From assembly GCF_001544915.2 (NCBI RefSeq), contig NZ_FCOE02000003.1, forward strand, positions 62,001 through 126,000: a DNA stretch of 64,000 nucleotides, read 5' to 3'. Shown here one piece after another: positions 1-8,760 of this stretch. The position numbers and the translations under genes are program-made. How positions within the stretch are numbered: the stretch's first letter is position 1; the number at the start of each line of letters is the position of its first letter. The notes below the pieces were generated by a model. That model was not told where the DNA came from. It worked only from the letters and a program-made list of their open reading frames with translations, and did no database searches. This stretch comes from Caballeronia pedi. Its GTDB lineage: Bacteria > Pseudomonadota > Gammaproteobacteria > Burkholderiales > Burkholderiaceae.

Positions 1-1
1 G

Positions 2-157
2 GTCGCGGCGGTCGGTGCACGCATGCTCGAAGGTGCGGCGCAGGTGGTACTGCGGCAACTCTTCGAATCGCTCGGCAGACAGGCATCGGGCAAGGCCGTG
101 CGCACGAATGCATCGTGGCTCGGACGCATGCTCGCGAAATTGCGGAGGTCGCCATGA
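2..157 (+). CDS. CoxG-like (SRPBCC) protein or domain, C-terminal end only
   Basis: The window opens inside this reading frame, so only its last 51 codons are visible. The segment GARMLEGAAQVVLRQLFESL near the end resembles the last helix of CoxG/SRPBCC proteins, which accompany CO-dehydrogenase-type molybdenum hydroxylases and are thought to help mature or anchor them. The stop codon overlaps the ATG of the FAD subunit (ATGA), which fits one operon. Whether this is a separate coxG or the tail of a fused molybdopterin subunit cannot be told here. The assignment rests on this short tail and on the context. Confidence 0.55.
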   Translation, partial: VAAVGARMLEGAAQVVLRQLFESLGRQASGKAVRTNASWLGRMLAKLRRSP

Positions 158-969
158 AGCCCGCGCCGCTTTCCTATCTGCGCGCGCAGGACACGCGCCA
201 CGCGCTCGACGCGCTTGCGCAGGCCGGCGCCGACGCGCGCGTGCTCGCGGGCGGCCAGTCGCTCATGGCCGTGCTCAACATGCGGCTGGCGCAGCCGCGC
301 TGGCTCATCGACATTTCGCGCACCGCGGAACTGAACACGGTGCGTGTGGAGTCGGGCCATCTCGTCGTGGGCGCGGCGGCGACGCAAGGCAGCGTCGAAT
401 GGCGCAAGACACTCGACGATGAAGTGCCGCTCCTGCGCATGACGTTCCCCCTCATTTCGCACTTTCAGATCAGGAATCGCGGCACCGTATGCGGCTCCAT
501 CGCGCATGCGGATCCGAGCGCGGAACTCCCGCTCGCGCTGCTCACGCTCGGCGGCGACGTCACGCTGCGTTCCGCGAAGCGCAAGCGCACCTTGAGCGCG
601 GCCGATTTCTTTCAAGGCATGCTGATGACCGCGCGCGAGCCGGACGAACTCGTCGAGTCCGTGCGCTTTCCGCTGAAGAAGCCTGGACAACGCTTCGCCT
701 TCACGGAATTCTCGGCGCGTCATGGCGATTTCGCGCTGGTCTCGTGCGCGGCGCTCGTCACGGACGATTCGATCCGCATCGGCGTGGGCGGCGTCTCCGA
801 CAGGCCCGTGCTCGAGTGCCTGCCGCGCCTCGAAGGCGACGATCTGCGCGGCGCATTGAACGATTTCAGTTGGAAGCTCGGCGCGCGCGACGACGCGAAT
901 GTCAGCGCGTCATATCGACGTCATCTCGTGCGCCAGCTCGGATGGCAAGTCATACAGGAGGCGAAGTGA
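154..969 (+). CDS. Molybdenum hydroxylase FAD-binding (medium, CoxM-type) subunit
   Basis: This 271-residue protein is the FAD subunit of a xanthine-dehydrogenase/CO-dehydrogenase-type enzyme. It passes electrons from the Fe-S subunit to FAD in a cytoplasmic heterotrimer. The family FAD motif AGGQSL lies at residues 32-37, and the second FAD loop (IRNRGTVCGSIAHADPSAE) at about 106-124. Here the usual TxGG is TVCG. The ATG at 154 is chosen over the in-frame upstream ATG because homology begins at MKPAPLSYLRA and it overlaps the preceding stop. It ends overlapping the GTG of the 2Fe-2S gene. The molybdopterin subunit must lie upstream of the window. The substrate is unknown. Confidence 0.9.
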   Translation: MKPAPLSYLRAQDTRHALDALAQAGADARVLAGGQSLMAVLNMRLAQPRWLIDISRTAELNTVRVESGHLVVGAAATQGSVEWRKTLDDEVPLLRMTFPLISHFQIRNRGTVCGSIAHADPSAELPLALLTLGGDVTLRSAKRKRTLSAADFFQGMLMTAREPDELVESVRFPLKKPGQRFAFTEFSARHGDFALVSCAALVTDDSIRIGVGGVSDRPVLECLPRLEGDDLRGALNDFSWKLGARDDANVSASYRRHLVRQLGWQVIQEAK

Positions 970-1529
970 GAAAGACCCAACACGCAGGTTCCGGCGATGC
1001 ATTGCGCTTCGCGCTTGCAGAAGACACATCATGCGCCGTGACGCTGGAACTCAACGGCGTCACGCGTCGCGGCGCATGCGAAACACGCGAACTGCTGTCC
1101 GATTTCCTGCGTCACGAGCTTGGCGCGACCGGCACGCATGTCGGGTGCGAGCATGGCGTGTGCGGCGCGTGCACGGTGCTCGTCGATGGCGTCGCGGCGC
1201 GTTCGTGCCTCATGCTCGCGCTGCAGGCGGATGGACGACGCATCGACACTGTGGAGGGACTGTCCGTGTCGGCGCAGACGCTCGGCGATCTTCAGGAAGC
1301 GTTCGCGCGCCATCATGCGTTGCAGTGCGGCTTTTGCACGGCGGGCATCCTGATGTCGTGCACGGACTTCCTGCAGCGCGTGCCGAATCCCGATGAACAC
1401 GCGGTGCGCGAGATGTTGTCCGGCCACCTGTGCCGATGTACGGGCTATACGCCGATCGTCGCGGCGGTGCTCGACGTGGCGAAGCAGCGTCAGGCGCATT
1501 CGCGTGAAGAGGAGGCGAGCCATGTTTGA
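966..1529 (+). CDS. Molybdenum hydroxylase 2Fe-2S (small, CoxS-type) subunit
   Basis: This 187-residue iron-sulfur subunit carries two [2Fe-2S] clusters between the molybdenum cofactor and FAD. All eight expected cysteines are present: C61, C66, C69 and C81 for the plant-ferredoxin-like cluster, and C121, C124, C156 and C158 (CGFC and CRC) for the helical cluster. The start is taken as GTG at 966, overlapping the FAD-subunit stop (GTGA). A roughly 20-residue N-terminal extension precedes the ferredoxin fold. The stop overlaps the downstream acyl-CoA synthetase start by 8 bases, so the two are translationally coupled. Confidence 0.92.
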   Translation: MRKTQHAGSGDALRFALAEDTSCAVTLELNGVTRRGACETRELLSDFLRHELGATGTHVGCEHGVCGACTVLVDGVAARSCLMLALQADGRRIDTVEGLSVSAQTLGDLQEAFARHHALQCGFCTAGILMSCTDFLQRVPNPDEHAVREMLSGHLCRCTGYTPIVAAVLDVAKQRQAHSREEEASHV

Positions 1530-3045
1530 TCTCGGCCGCACGTTCATGCAATCGGTGGAGCGCAGCCCGCATGCGCTCGCACTCGTCGACGGCGATATCG
1601 CGTTCACCTATGCGCAATGGTTCGACGAAATCGCCAGAGTCGGGGCAGGTCTCGAGGCGCTCGGCCTGACGCGCGGCGATCGTCTGCTGGTCGCGCTGCA
1701 GAATCGCTGGGAGATGGCGACGCTGCATTGGGCGTGTCAGTTCACGGGCATCGTCATCGTGCCGTTGAACTGGCGCATCAAGCCCGAGGAGCTCAACTAC
1801 AGCGTGACAGATGCGGGCGCGCGCGCGATCGTCTATGAAGGCGTTTCCGCGCAAGCCGTTGCGCAGAGTGCGGCGGCGCAAGATATCGCGCGCATCGGGC
1901 TCGACGAAGTCGCGGGCGCGACGCATGCGTTCGATGTGCTTCGAGCGTGCGCGCCTGCACAGCTTGCCACGGAAGCGTCGGCCGACGACTACTCGGTGAT
2001 GCTCTACACCTCCGGCACGACCGGCATGGGCAAGGGCGTACCGCGCAGGCATCGGCATGAGCGAGCCGCCGCGCTCGCGCATGTCGCGCAGAATCTCTAT
2101 CGGCACGGCGAACGCACGCTCGGCGTGATGCCCCTCTATCACACGATGGGCGTGCGCTCGCTGCTCGCGATGGCGCTCGTCGACGGACTCTTCGTCTGCG
2201 TGCGGCGATGGAATGCGCAACTCGCGCTCGACTCGATCGAAGCGCATGCGTTGACCTGCCTCTATCTCGTGCCGACGCTATATCACGACCTGCTCGCCGC
2301 GCCCGGCTTTTCGAGCGCACGCACGCGTTCCGTCACGAAGCTGGGATTCGCGGGCGCGCCGATGAACGACGGCCTGCTCAAGCGCTGCTCGGTCGCGTTC
2401 GAGCCCGAGCTCTTCGTGAATCATTACGGCTCGTCCGAGGTGTACACGTTCAGCATCGATCAGGATGCGACGAAGAAGCCCGGAAGCGCGGGACGCGCGG
2501 GCCTCAACACGCGCCTGCGCGTCGTGAAGCTCGACGCTGCATCGCCCGGACAGCTTGCATCGCGCGGCGAGGAAGGGCAGATCATCGTCGAACTGCTTGG
2601 CGATGAAGCCTTCGAAGGCTATTGGAACCGTCCCGATGCGAACACGAAGTCGTTACGCGACGGCTGGTACTTCACCGGCGACACCGGCTATCTCGATGCG
2701 GACGGCGATCTCTACGTCACCGGCCGCGTCGACGACATGATCATCAGCGGCGGCGAGAACATATCGCCGGTCGATATCGAGTCGGTATTGTCGCTGCATC
2801 CCGCCGTCGACGAAGTCGCCGTCGCGGGCGTGAAGGACGAGCGCTGGGGCCAGAAAGTAGTCGCGTTCGTCAAGCGGTCACATTACGTCGACGAGCGCGC
2901 GCTCGACGAGTTTTGCCGCACCTCGGACCTCGTCAACTTCAAGCGTCCGCGTGAGTACGTGTTTGTCGATCAGATACCGAAATCGCCCGTTGGAAAGATA
3001 CTGCGACGCAAGCTTTCCAGCGGCGAATACGAACTGGAGCGATAG
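1522..3045 (+). CDS. AMP-dependent acyl-CoA synthetase/ligase (ANL superfamily)
   Basis: This 507-residue enzyme activates a carboxylic acid with ATP to an acyl-AMP and then to a CoA thioester. The P-loop-like motif YTSGTTGMGKG lies at about residue 162-172. YGSSE (A5) follows in the middle, then the hinge block GWYFTGDTGYLDADGD and GRVDDMIISGGENI, and the C-terminal catalytic lysine motif PKSPVGKILRRKL. The start at 1522 overlaps coxS by 8 bases. Being in one operon with a molybdenum hydroxylase suggests that an aromatic or heteroaromatic acid is hydroxylated and CoA-activated. That pathway is inference, and the acid is not identifiable. Confidence 0.9.
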   Translation: MFDLGRTFMQSVERSPHALALVDGDIAFTYAQWFDEIARVGAGLEALGLTRGDRLLVALQNRWEMATLHWACQFTGIVIVPLNWRIKPEELNYSVTDAGARAIVYEGVSAQAVAQSAAAQDIARIGLDEVAGATHAFDVLRACAPAQLATEASADDYSVMLYTSGTTGMGKGVPRRHRHERAAALAHVAQNLYRHGERTLGVMPLYHTMGVRSLLAMALVDGLFVCVRRWNAQLALDSIEAHALTCLYLVPTLYHDLLAAPGFSSARTRSVTKLGFAGAPMNDGLLKRCSVAFEPELFVNHYGSSEVYTFSIDQDATKKPGSAGRAGLNTRLRVVKLDAASPGQLASRGEEGQIIVELLGDEAFEGYWNRPDANTKSLRDGWYFTGDTGYLDADGDLYVTGRVDDMIISGGENISPVDIESVLSLHPAVDEVAVAGVKDERWGQKVVAFVKRSHYVDERALDEFCRTSDLVNFKRPREYVFVDQIPKSPVGKILRRKLSSGEYELER

Positions 3046-3135
3046 GAGACGCCTGTCGCGAGTTGTCCCGGCAGACGAGACGTACAAAGCATATAAATAG
3101 GTATCCGAATTAAAATTTGGACATGGAGATCGGAA

Positions 3136-4494
3136 ATGGACGAAGTATACCGGCGCGATGAAGTCGCGCAAGATGTGAAGGGAAGTCAGGTGGCGGTCGC
3201 CGTCATGGCATCGTGCCTCGGATGGGCACTCGACCTGTTCGACCTGTTCGTCGTGTTGTTCGTGGCACCGGTGGTGGGGCATCTGTTCTTTCCGTCGTCC
3301 AATCCGATGCTTTCGCTCGCGGCCGTTTATGCATCGTTCGCCGTCACGCTGTTGATGAGGCCGCTCGGCTCCGCGATCTTCGGTTCCTTTGCCGATCAAC
3401 ACGGACGCAAGCGCGCAATGGTGGTGTCCGTCGTCGGCGTAGGCGTTTCGACGGCCGCATTCGGCATGTTGCCGACCGTCGCACAGGTAGGCATCGTCGC
3501 GCCCGCGCTGTTCCTCCTGCTGCGTCTCGTGCAGGGCGTGTTCGTCGGAGGCGTGGTTGCATCGACGCATACGATCGGGACGGAGACGGTCAGTCTGAAG
3601 TGGCGCGGTGCGGTGTCCGGGTTCGTCGGCGGCGGTGGCGCGGGACTTGGCGCGCTGCTCGCATCGCTCGTCTATCTGGCGACGACCGCGATCTTTCCAG
3701 GCGCGGCGTTCGAAGTGTGGGGCTGGCGCTGCATGTTCTTCGCGGGCATCGTGAGTTCCGTGCTCGGCGTGTTCGTCTTCAACAGGCTCGAGGAATCGCC
3801 GCTATGGGCCGAGCTCGCGGCACGAAAGAAAGCGGCCTCGCGCGCGAAAGGCGCCGCGCAGGAAGGGCCGGCCGCTTCGCCGTTGCGCGTCTTGTTCTCG
3901 AAGAAGTATCGCTCGATCCTTTTCGTGAACCTGTTGCTGACCGTCGGCGGAGGCAGCGGCTATTACCTGACGTCGGGATACTTGCCGACGTTCCTGAAGG
4001 TCGTCACGCATACGTCGGCGACGAGCGCGGGATGGATTCTGATGTGGTCGAGCGTCGCCGTGGTGATCGCATCGACGGCGGCGGGTCATCTGAGCACGTT
4101 GATCGGACGCAAGCGCAGCTTCATCTGGCTCGGCGTTGCGCGTCTGATCTGCTTTCCGCTGCTCTATCTCGCGATGCCGCATGCGGACGGCGTGTGGCTC
4201 ATCGGCTTCTATGCGATCGTTTTAAGCGCGCTCGGCAGTGCAGGCTATGCGCCGATCCTCATATTCCTGAACGAACGCTTTCCTACGTCGATACGCGCAT
4301 CGGGAACGGGATTGTCGTGGAATCTGGGCTTTGCAGTGGGCGGCATCATGCCGACGGTGGTTTCCGTGGTCGCGAAGTCGCCCGTCGATTTGCCGGTCGT
4401 GCTCGCGGTCGCGCTCGTCGTGATCAGCGTGCTGTTCCTCATCGGTGCGTTCATCGTGCCTGAAACGATGGGTCGTCTGAACGAAGAAGACTGA
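3136..4494 (+). CDS. MFS transporter (metabolite/H+ symporter type)
   Basis: This 452-residue inner-membrane carrier has the pattern of about 12 hydrophobic segments typical of the major facilitator superfamily. The loop 2-3 signature GSFADQHGRKRAM lies near residues 83-95, and RFPTSIRASGTGLSWNLGF near 382-400 matches the carboxylate/MHS subgroup. It follows the acyl-CoA synthetase by 90 bases on the same strand. That gap contains an AT-rich stretch (tataaat near 3092), so it may have its own promoter. It probably imports the acid handled by the upstream enzymes, which is inferred from position only. It converges on the TetR gene. Confidence 0.88.
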   Translation: MDEVYRRDEVAQDVKGSQVAVAVMASCLGWALDLFDLFVVLFVAPVVGHLFFPSSNPMLSLAAVYASFAVTLLMRPLGSAIFGSFADQHGRKRAMVVSVVGVGVSTAAFGMLPTVAQVGIVAPALFLLLRLVQGVFVGGVVASTHTIGTETVSLKWRGAVSGFVGGGGAGLGALLASLVYLATTAIFPGAAFEVWGWRCMFFAGIVSSVLGVFVFNRLEESPLWAELAARKKAASRAKGAAQEGPAASPLRVLFSKKYRSILFVNLLLTVGGGSGYYLTSGYLPTFLKVVTHTSATSAGWILMWSSVAVVIASTAAGHLSTLIGRKRSFIWLGVARLICFPLLYLAMPHADGVWLIGFYAIVLSALGSAGYAPILIFLNERFPTSIRASGTGLSWNLGFAVGGIMPTVVSVVAKSPVDLPVVLAVALVVISVLFLIGAFIVPETMGRLNEED

Positions 4495-4528
4495 ATGATT
4501 CGGGCGCCGATTGCGCGGCCGGCCGGGT

Positions 4529-5317
4529 TCATTGCTTCCGCGCATCGGCGTCGCCCGCCAGTTGTCTCTGCAATCCATCCAGTACGACATCGATATATCG
4601 ATCGAAGCTCTGTTCGAGCGCGCGATTCGTTCCTCCCTTCCATCGCACGATGAACGCCTGATTCGACATGCGCGTCATGTTCGCGGTCAGCAGCGGAAAC
4701 TCATCACGATCGAGTTCCTCGAAGCGTACGCGCAGCCTGTCCTCCCATTCGTCGCGCTCGTCGGCGCCGTGGCCGGCGAATTCGAGCGTGACGAATCCGA
4801 CCATCGCGGTTATCACGGTGTTGTAGACGTGAATCAGTTCCGCCGATTTGAAGCCCGCAGACAACAGCGTTCGAAGCACCGCCTCGACCATCACCGGATT
4901 CATACTCGCGTTCGAGATGATCTGCGAACCGAGCAGCGGCGCGACGTTCGGATGCCGCGCGACCGCCCGACGGTAGCGATGAAACAGTTCTTTCAGCCAG
5001 TCGCGCCAGCGGCCGGCGGGAAGCGGCCCGGGAATGAGATCGCCTAGCGCGCGCGTGATGACCTCGACCAGCAGTTCGTCGCGGCTCGTGACGTACCAGT
5101 AGATGGCGGTCGGATAGACGCCGAGCTCCCGCGCCACATCGCGCAGGCTGAAGTTGGCGTAACCCTTTGCGTCGATCAGCGCGAGCGCCGCCTCCACGAC
5201 GCGTTCCCGCGAGAGCCCCTGGTCGCGCGCGGAGCGGCCCCGTCGCTTCTTTTCCGGTGCTGCCTCTTCCTTTTTCCTCAACGTGACTTCCCGAGTTTGA
5301 GTTCGACCGAGCGTCAC
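4529..5317 (-). CDS. TetR/AcrR family transcriptional regulator
   Basis: This 262-residue regulator has a basic N-terminal tail (KKRRGR) and a typical TetR helix-turn-helix at about residues 56-83 (FSLRDVARELGVYPTAIYWY). The remainder is an all-helical ligand-binding and dimerisation domain. The start is a GTG at 5317, as there is no ATG before the HTH. It is transcribed divergently from the HAD/binding-protein/aminotransferase operon. A perfect TGTACG-N-CGTACA palindrome lies in the intergenic space and is the likely operator. It probably represses the 5.5-11.4 kb operon and itself (inferred). Confidence 0.88.
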   Translation of the reverse strand: MTLGRTQTREVTLRKKEEAAPEKKRRGRSARDQGLSRERVVEAALALIDAKGYANFSLRDVARELGVYPTAIYWYVTSRDELLVEVITRALGDLIPGPLPAGRWRDWLKELFHRYRRAVARHPNVAPLLGSQIISNASMNPVMVEAVLRTLLSAGFKSAELIHVYNTVITAMVGFVTLEFAGHGADERDEWEDRLRVRFEELDRDEFPLLTANMTRMSNQAFIVRWKGGTNRALEQSFDRYIDVVLDGLQRQLAGDADARKQ

Positions 5318-5375
5318 TCTACTGCAATCGGTGGCGACATGCGACAGGTGCGGGAAAACCCGGCAATTCGCTCGC

Positions 5376-5404
5376 TTGCACGATTTAATTGTACGGCGTA
5401 CAGT
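5376..5404 (+). promoter_or_regulatory. Candidate promoter with overlapping TetR-type operator
   Basis: The perfect palindrome TGTACG-G-CGTACA occupies 5390-5402 between the divergent TetR gene and the HAD gene. It overlaps a plausible -10 (TACAGT, 5399-5404) placed 17 bases after a -35-like TTGCAC (5376-5381) facing the operon. Odd-spaced GTAC palindromes are common for TetR repressors. Repression by the neighbouring regulator is inference. Confidence 0.55.
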
Positions 5405-5524
5405 AAATGCAAATCGACGGCACGGACATCGCGGGCGTACCCGTTTTCTGTCCGGAGAGGGCGACGCTCACACGAGCGGCGCGACACTCATTTTGATTAG
5501 TCATACTACAAAAAGGATCGATCC

Positions 5525-6226
5525 ATGAAACCAAAGGCACTTACCTTCGACTACTTCGGCACGCTCGTAGACGTGACGACGGGAGGCATATGCGGCATCG
5601 AAGCGGTGCTCCAGCAGCTCTCTCTCGATCCGGCGAAGTCCGCCGCCGACGTCTATCTCGACTGGGACATGCGCGCGGTTCAGACCTACCGAAGCCACGC
5701 GTATATGCGTTATCGCGTGGTCGCGCAGCATGCGCTCACGGGCTGTCTGGAAGCGCTTGCGCAAGGATGCACCGACGGCCGGGACATGGCGGCGCTGACC
5801 GAGCTGCTGCTCACGCATCTGGTGGAGTCCTCGCCGCCTTTCGACGACGCCGTCGCTTTCCTCGACTGGGCCCGTGAACATTTCGCGCTGATGCCCATCA
5901 CGAACATGGATACGGACCTATGGCACCGCAGCAGGCTCGTGCGCTACTTCCAGCATGTGACGACGGCTGAGATGGCGCAGGCCTACAAGCCTTCCGAGAC
6001 GATCTTCAAGACCGGGCTCGCGACGCTCGGCCTGAGTGCCGACGAGATCTTCCATTGCTCGATCGGCACCTGGGCGGACATCGACGGCGCGAAACCGCTC
6101 GGCATCCGGGTCGCGTGGATCAATCGCGGCAACGAGCGTCTGGGCGACTGGCAGGCGCGTCCGGATCACGAATTCGCCACGCTCGAACCGGTGCGCGGCG
6201 TGCTGGAACGTCTCATCGACCGGTGA
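5525..6226 (+). CDS. HAD-superfamily hydrolase (haloacid dehalogenase type II-like)
   Basis: This 233-residue cytoplasmic hydrolase starts with the HAD motif I, FDYFGTLVD, with the nucleophile D9. DYFGT/DAYGT is the form seen in L-2-haloacid dehalogenases rather than in phosphatases (DxDGT). The conserved lysine is in AYKPSETIF, and the acidic motif is GTWADIDGAKPLG near residue 181-193. It is the first gene downstream of the TetR operator and is followed 13 bases later by a binding-protein gene. Substrate unknown: a halogenated acid or a phosphorylated metabolite are both possible. Confidence 0.82.
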   Translation: MKPKALTFDYFGTLVDVTTGGICGIEAVLQQLSLDPAKSAADVYLDWDMRAVQTYRSHAYMRYRVVAQHALTGCLEALAQGCTDGRDMAALTELLLTHLVESSPPFDDAVAFLDWAREHFALMPITNMDTDLWHRSRLVRYFQHVTTAEMAQAYKPSETIFKTGLATLGLSADEIFHCSIGTWADIDGAKPLGIRVAWINRGNERLGDWQARPDHEFATLEPVRGVLERLIDR

Positions 6227-6239
6227 CAGGAGCACGATC

Positions 6240-7367
6240 ATGCAAATACCAGCAATCAAGACTTTCGTTCTATGCCTGAGCGTGGCGTGCGCGGCGCCGG
6301 CCGTTCATGCGGACACGCTCGTGAAGATCGGAGTGGCAGGACCGTTGACAGGCTCGCAAGCCGCAAGCGGCAAGGACAACGAACGCGGCGCCAGGCTGGC
6401 GATCGATGACCTGAACGCGAAACATATGACGCTCGGCGGCCAGCCGCTCAGGTTCGAGCTCATTTCGGTGGACGACGAGTCGGACCCGAAAGCCGGCGTG
6501 ACCGCCGCGCAGAAGCTCGTGGACAGCGGGGTGATCGCGGTCATCGGTCACTGGAATTCGGGCGTGACGATTCCCGCATCGAAGATCTACAACGACGCCA
6601 AGGTGATCATGATCACGCCCGCGGCGTCGAACCCGGCGTTGACCGTTCCGGGCTATCCGTACGTGTTTCGCCTCACCACCGACGACAACGTGCTCGGCGC
6701 GAGGATGGCGGATTACGCGGCCAATACGCTGCATCTGAAGCGCGTCGCCGTGATCGACGATCGCACCGCTTATGGCTCGGGCGTCGCGGATGTGTTCGTC
6801 GCCACGGCGAAGAAGCTCGGCATCGACATCGTGACGCGCGAGTACTCGACCGATCACACAGTGGACTTCAAGGCTGTGCTCTCGAAGATCAAGCCGGCGA
6901 AACCGGACGGCATCTTCTACGGCGGCTACTACGGGCAGGCCGCCTATCTCGCCCGGCAGATGCGCGATCTCGCGGTCAGCGGCGTATTGATGGGCGGCGA
7001 CGGTCTGTGCGTCGGCGAATTTCCGCGTCTCGCGGACGGCGCGCTCGACAGGAAAATGTACTGTCCGCAGGGCGGCACGCCGCTCGGCGCATTGCCCGAA
7101 GGAAAGCGATTCGAGACGCGCTTCAAGGCCGCTTACGGCGTGAATCCGGATCAGAAGGGACCGTCGTTCTATGCGGCGACGATGATGGTCGGCGACGCGA
7201 TCTCGTCGGCGCAATCGCTCTCGCCGGAAGCGCTCGACAAGACGCTGCATCAGACCACCTTCAATACGCTGTTCGGCCAGGTGCGCTTCGATCAGCGCGG
7301 CGAATGGATCAAGGCGCCGATGACGGTGTACTGGTCGGCGGGCGGATCGATCGTGCCGGTCGATTGA
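6240..7367 (+). CDS. Branched-chain amino acid-type ABC substrate-binding protein (orphan)
   Basis: This 375-residue periplasmic protein has a Sec signal peptide, with probable cleavage after AVHA at about residue 24. The mature protein begins DTLVKIGVAGPLTG, the hallmark of the Leu/Ile/Val-binding (LivJ/LivK) fold. Further family signatures are GARLAIDDLN and VAVIDDRTAYGSGVADVF. The ATG at 6240 gives the signal peptide and has an upstream AGGAGC. No permease or ATPase genes of the Liv type occur in this operon, so it must share components encoded elsewhere. It likely captures the substrate processed by the downstream aminotransferase and dehydratase (inferred). Confidence 0.9.
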   Translation: MQIPAIKTFVLCLSVACAAPAVHADTLVKIGVAGPLTGSQAASGKDNERGARLAIDDLNAKHMTLGGQPLRFELISVDDESDPKAGVTAAQKLVDSGVIAVIGHWNSGVTIPASKIYNDAKVIMITPAASNPALTVPGYPYVFRLTTDDNVLGARMADYAANTLHLKRVAVIDDRTAYGSGVADVFVATAKKLGIDIVTREYSTDHTVDFKAVLSKIKPAKPDGIFYGGYYGQAAYLARQMRDLAVSGVLMGGDGLCVGEFPRLADGALDRKMYCPQGGTPLGALPEGKRFETRFKAAYGVNPDQKGPSFYAATMMVGDAISSAQSLSPEALDKTLHQTTFNTLFGQVRFDQRGEWIKAPMTVYWSAGGSIVPVD

Positions 7368-7418
7368 ACGCGGGAGGGATACCGATTATGAACGAACCTC
7401 GAACCATCCAGGAAGCGT

Positions 7419-8753
7419 ATGTCCACTGAAAACGCAATATCGCCACAACTCGACGTGGAAGGGCTCGGCCGAGCCGCGGAGCGCGCCGCCGGCGTCTTCG
7501 CGGAAGCGAACCCGAAGAGCGCCGCCGCCCATCTCGATGCGCTCGCTGTCATGCCCGGCGGCAACACGCGCTCGGTGCTGTTCTATAAGCCGTTCCCGCT
7601 GACGATCGCACGCGGCGAAGGCAAGCGCCTGTGGGATCTGGACGGCCACGCCTACACGGATTTCCTCGCCGAATACACGACGGCGATGTACGGCCACAGC
7701 CATCCCGTGATACGCGCGGCGATCGTCGAGGCGCTCGACAACGGCCTGAACCTGACGGGTCACAACACGCTGGAAGTGCCGCTCGCGCGCCTGTTGCGCG
7801 AACGCTTCGAGTCGGTCGAGTCCTTGCGCTTCACCAATTCGGGAACCGAGTCGAACCTGATGGCCATCGCGGCATCGCTCATCTTTACGGGGCGCAGGAA
7901 AGTCGTCGCGTTCACCGGCGGATATCACGGCGGCGTGCTGACCTTCGGCAGCGGCAACAGTCCCGTGAACGTGCCGCACGAGTTCATCGTCGCGTCTTAC
8001 AACGATCTGCCCGGCGTGCAACGGATCTTCGCCGCGCATGGCGACGAAATTGCCGCCGTCATCGTCGAACCGATGCAGGTCGCGGGCGGATGCATCGTCG
8101 GCGAACCGGCTTTTCTCGAAGGCCTGCGCGATCTCACTCAGCGTCACGGCGCGCTGCTGATCTTCGATGAAGTCGTGACCTCGCGGCTGTCGGGCGGCGG
8201 ACGGCAGGCGCTGCTCGGCATCAGGCCCGACCTCACGACGTTCGGCAAGTACATCGGCGGCGGCATGTCGTTCGGCGCGTTCGGCGGCCGGGCGGACGTG
8301 ATGGCGCAATTCGATCCGCGCAGGCCCGGCGCGACGCCGCACGCGGGCACGTTCAACAACAACGTGCTGTCGATGTCGGCGGGTCATGCAGGTCTGTCGC
8401 GGCTCTATACGCCGGGCGCTGCCGCCGCGCTCAGCGAAAAGGGCGAGCGACTGCGTGCGCGACTGAACGGACTGTGTCGCGAGCGCGGCGTGGCGATGCA
8501 ATTCACGGGTATCGGATCGTTGATGAACCTGCATGCCGGCGTGCGTCCGATCCATTCGGTGGAGGACTTCATCGAAGGCGAGTCTCCGCTCAAGGACCTG
8601 TTCTTCTTCCACATGCTGGAGCGCGGCTGTTATGTGGCGCGGCGCGGCTTCATCGTGCTGACGCTCCCGCACGACGAAGGCGATCTCGAACGCTTCGCGC
8701 AAGCGGTGGCGTCGTTCGTCGATCGTCATGAAGCGCTGTTGCGCGCACGCTAG
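7419..8753 (+). CDS. Class-III aminotransferase (glutamate-1-semialdehyde aminomutase-like)
   Basis: This 444-residue PLP enzyme belongs to aminotransferase fold type I, class III. Visible signatures are the N-terminal MPGGNTRSVLFYKPFP, the PLP-binding aspartate in LIFDEVVTSR, and the Schiff-base lysine K277 in TTFGKYIGGGMSFGAFGG. The closest look is to the HemL-like branch, but hemL itself would be a housekeeping gene, so this is probably a catabolic omega-transaminase or aminomutase. It lies between a Liv-type binding protein and an IlvD-type dehydratase, suggesting degradation of an amino acid or amine. Substrate unknown. Confidence 0.87.
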   Translation: MSTENAISPQLDVEGLGRAAERAAGVFAEANPKSAAAHLDALAVMPGGNTRSVLFYKPFPLTIARGEGKRLWDLDGHAYTDFLAEYTTAMYGHSHPVIRAAIVEALDNGLNLTGHNTLEVPLARLLRERFESVESLRFTNSGTESNLMAIAASLIFTGRRKVVAFTGGYHGGVLTFGSGNSPVNVPHEFIVASYNDLPGVQRIFAAHGDEIAAVIVEPMQVAGGCIVGEPAFLEGLRDLTQRHGALLIFDEVVTSRLSGGGRQALLGIRPDLTTFGKYIGGGMSFGAFGGRADVMAQFDPRRPGATPHAGTFNNNVLSMSAGHAGLSRLYTPGAAAALSEKGERLRARLNGLCRERGVAMQFTGIGSLMNLHAGVRPIHSVEDFIEGESPLKDLFFFHMLERGCYVARRGFIVLTLPHDEGDLERFAQAVASFVDRHEALLRAR

Positions 8754-8760
8754 ATCATTC

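Noticed and set aside
7388..7429. 13-codon leader peptide before the aminotransferase
   Set aside because: No run of regulatory codons and no attenuator hairpin; it simply overlaps the true start.
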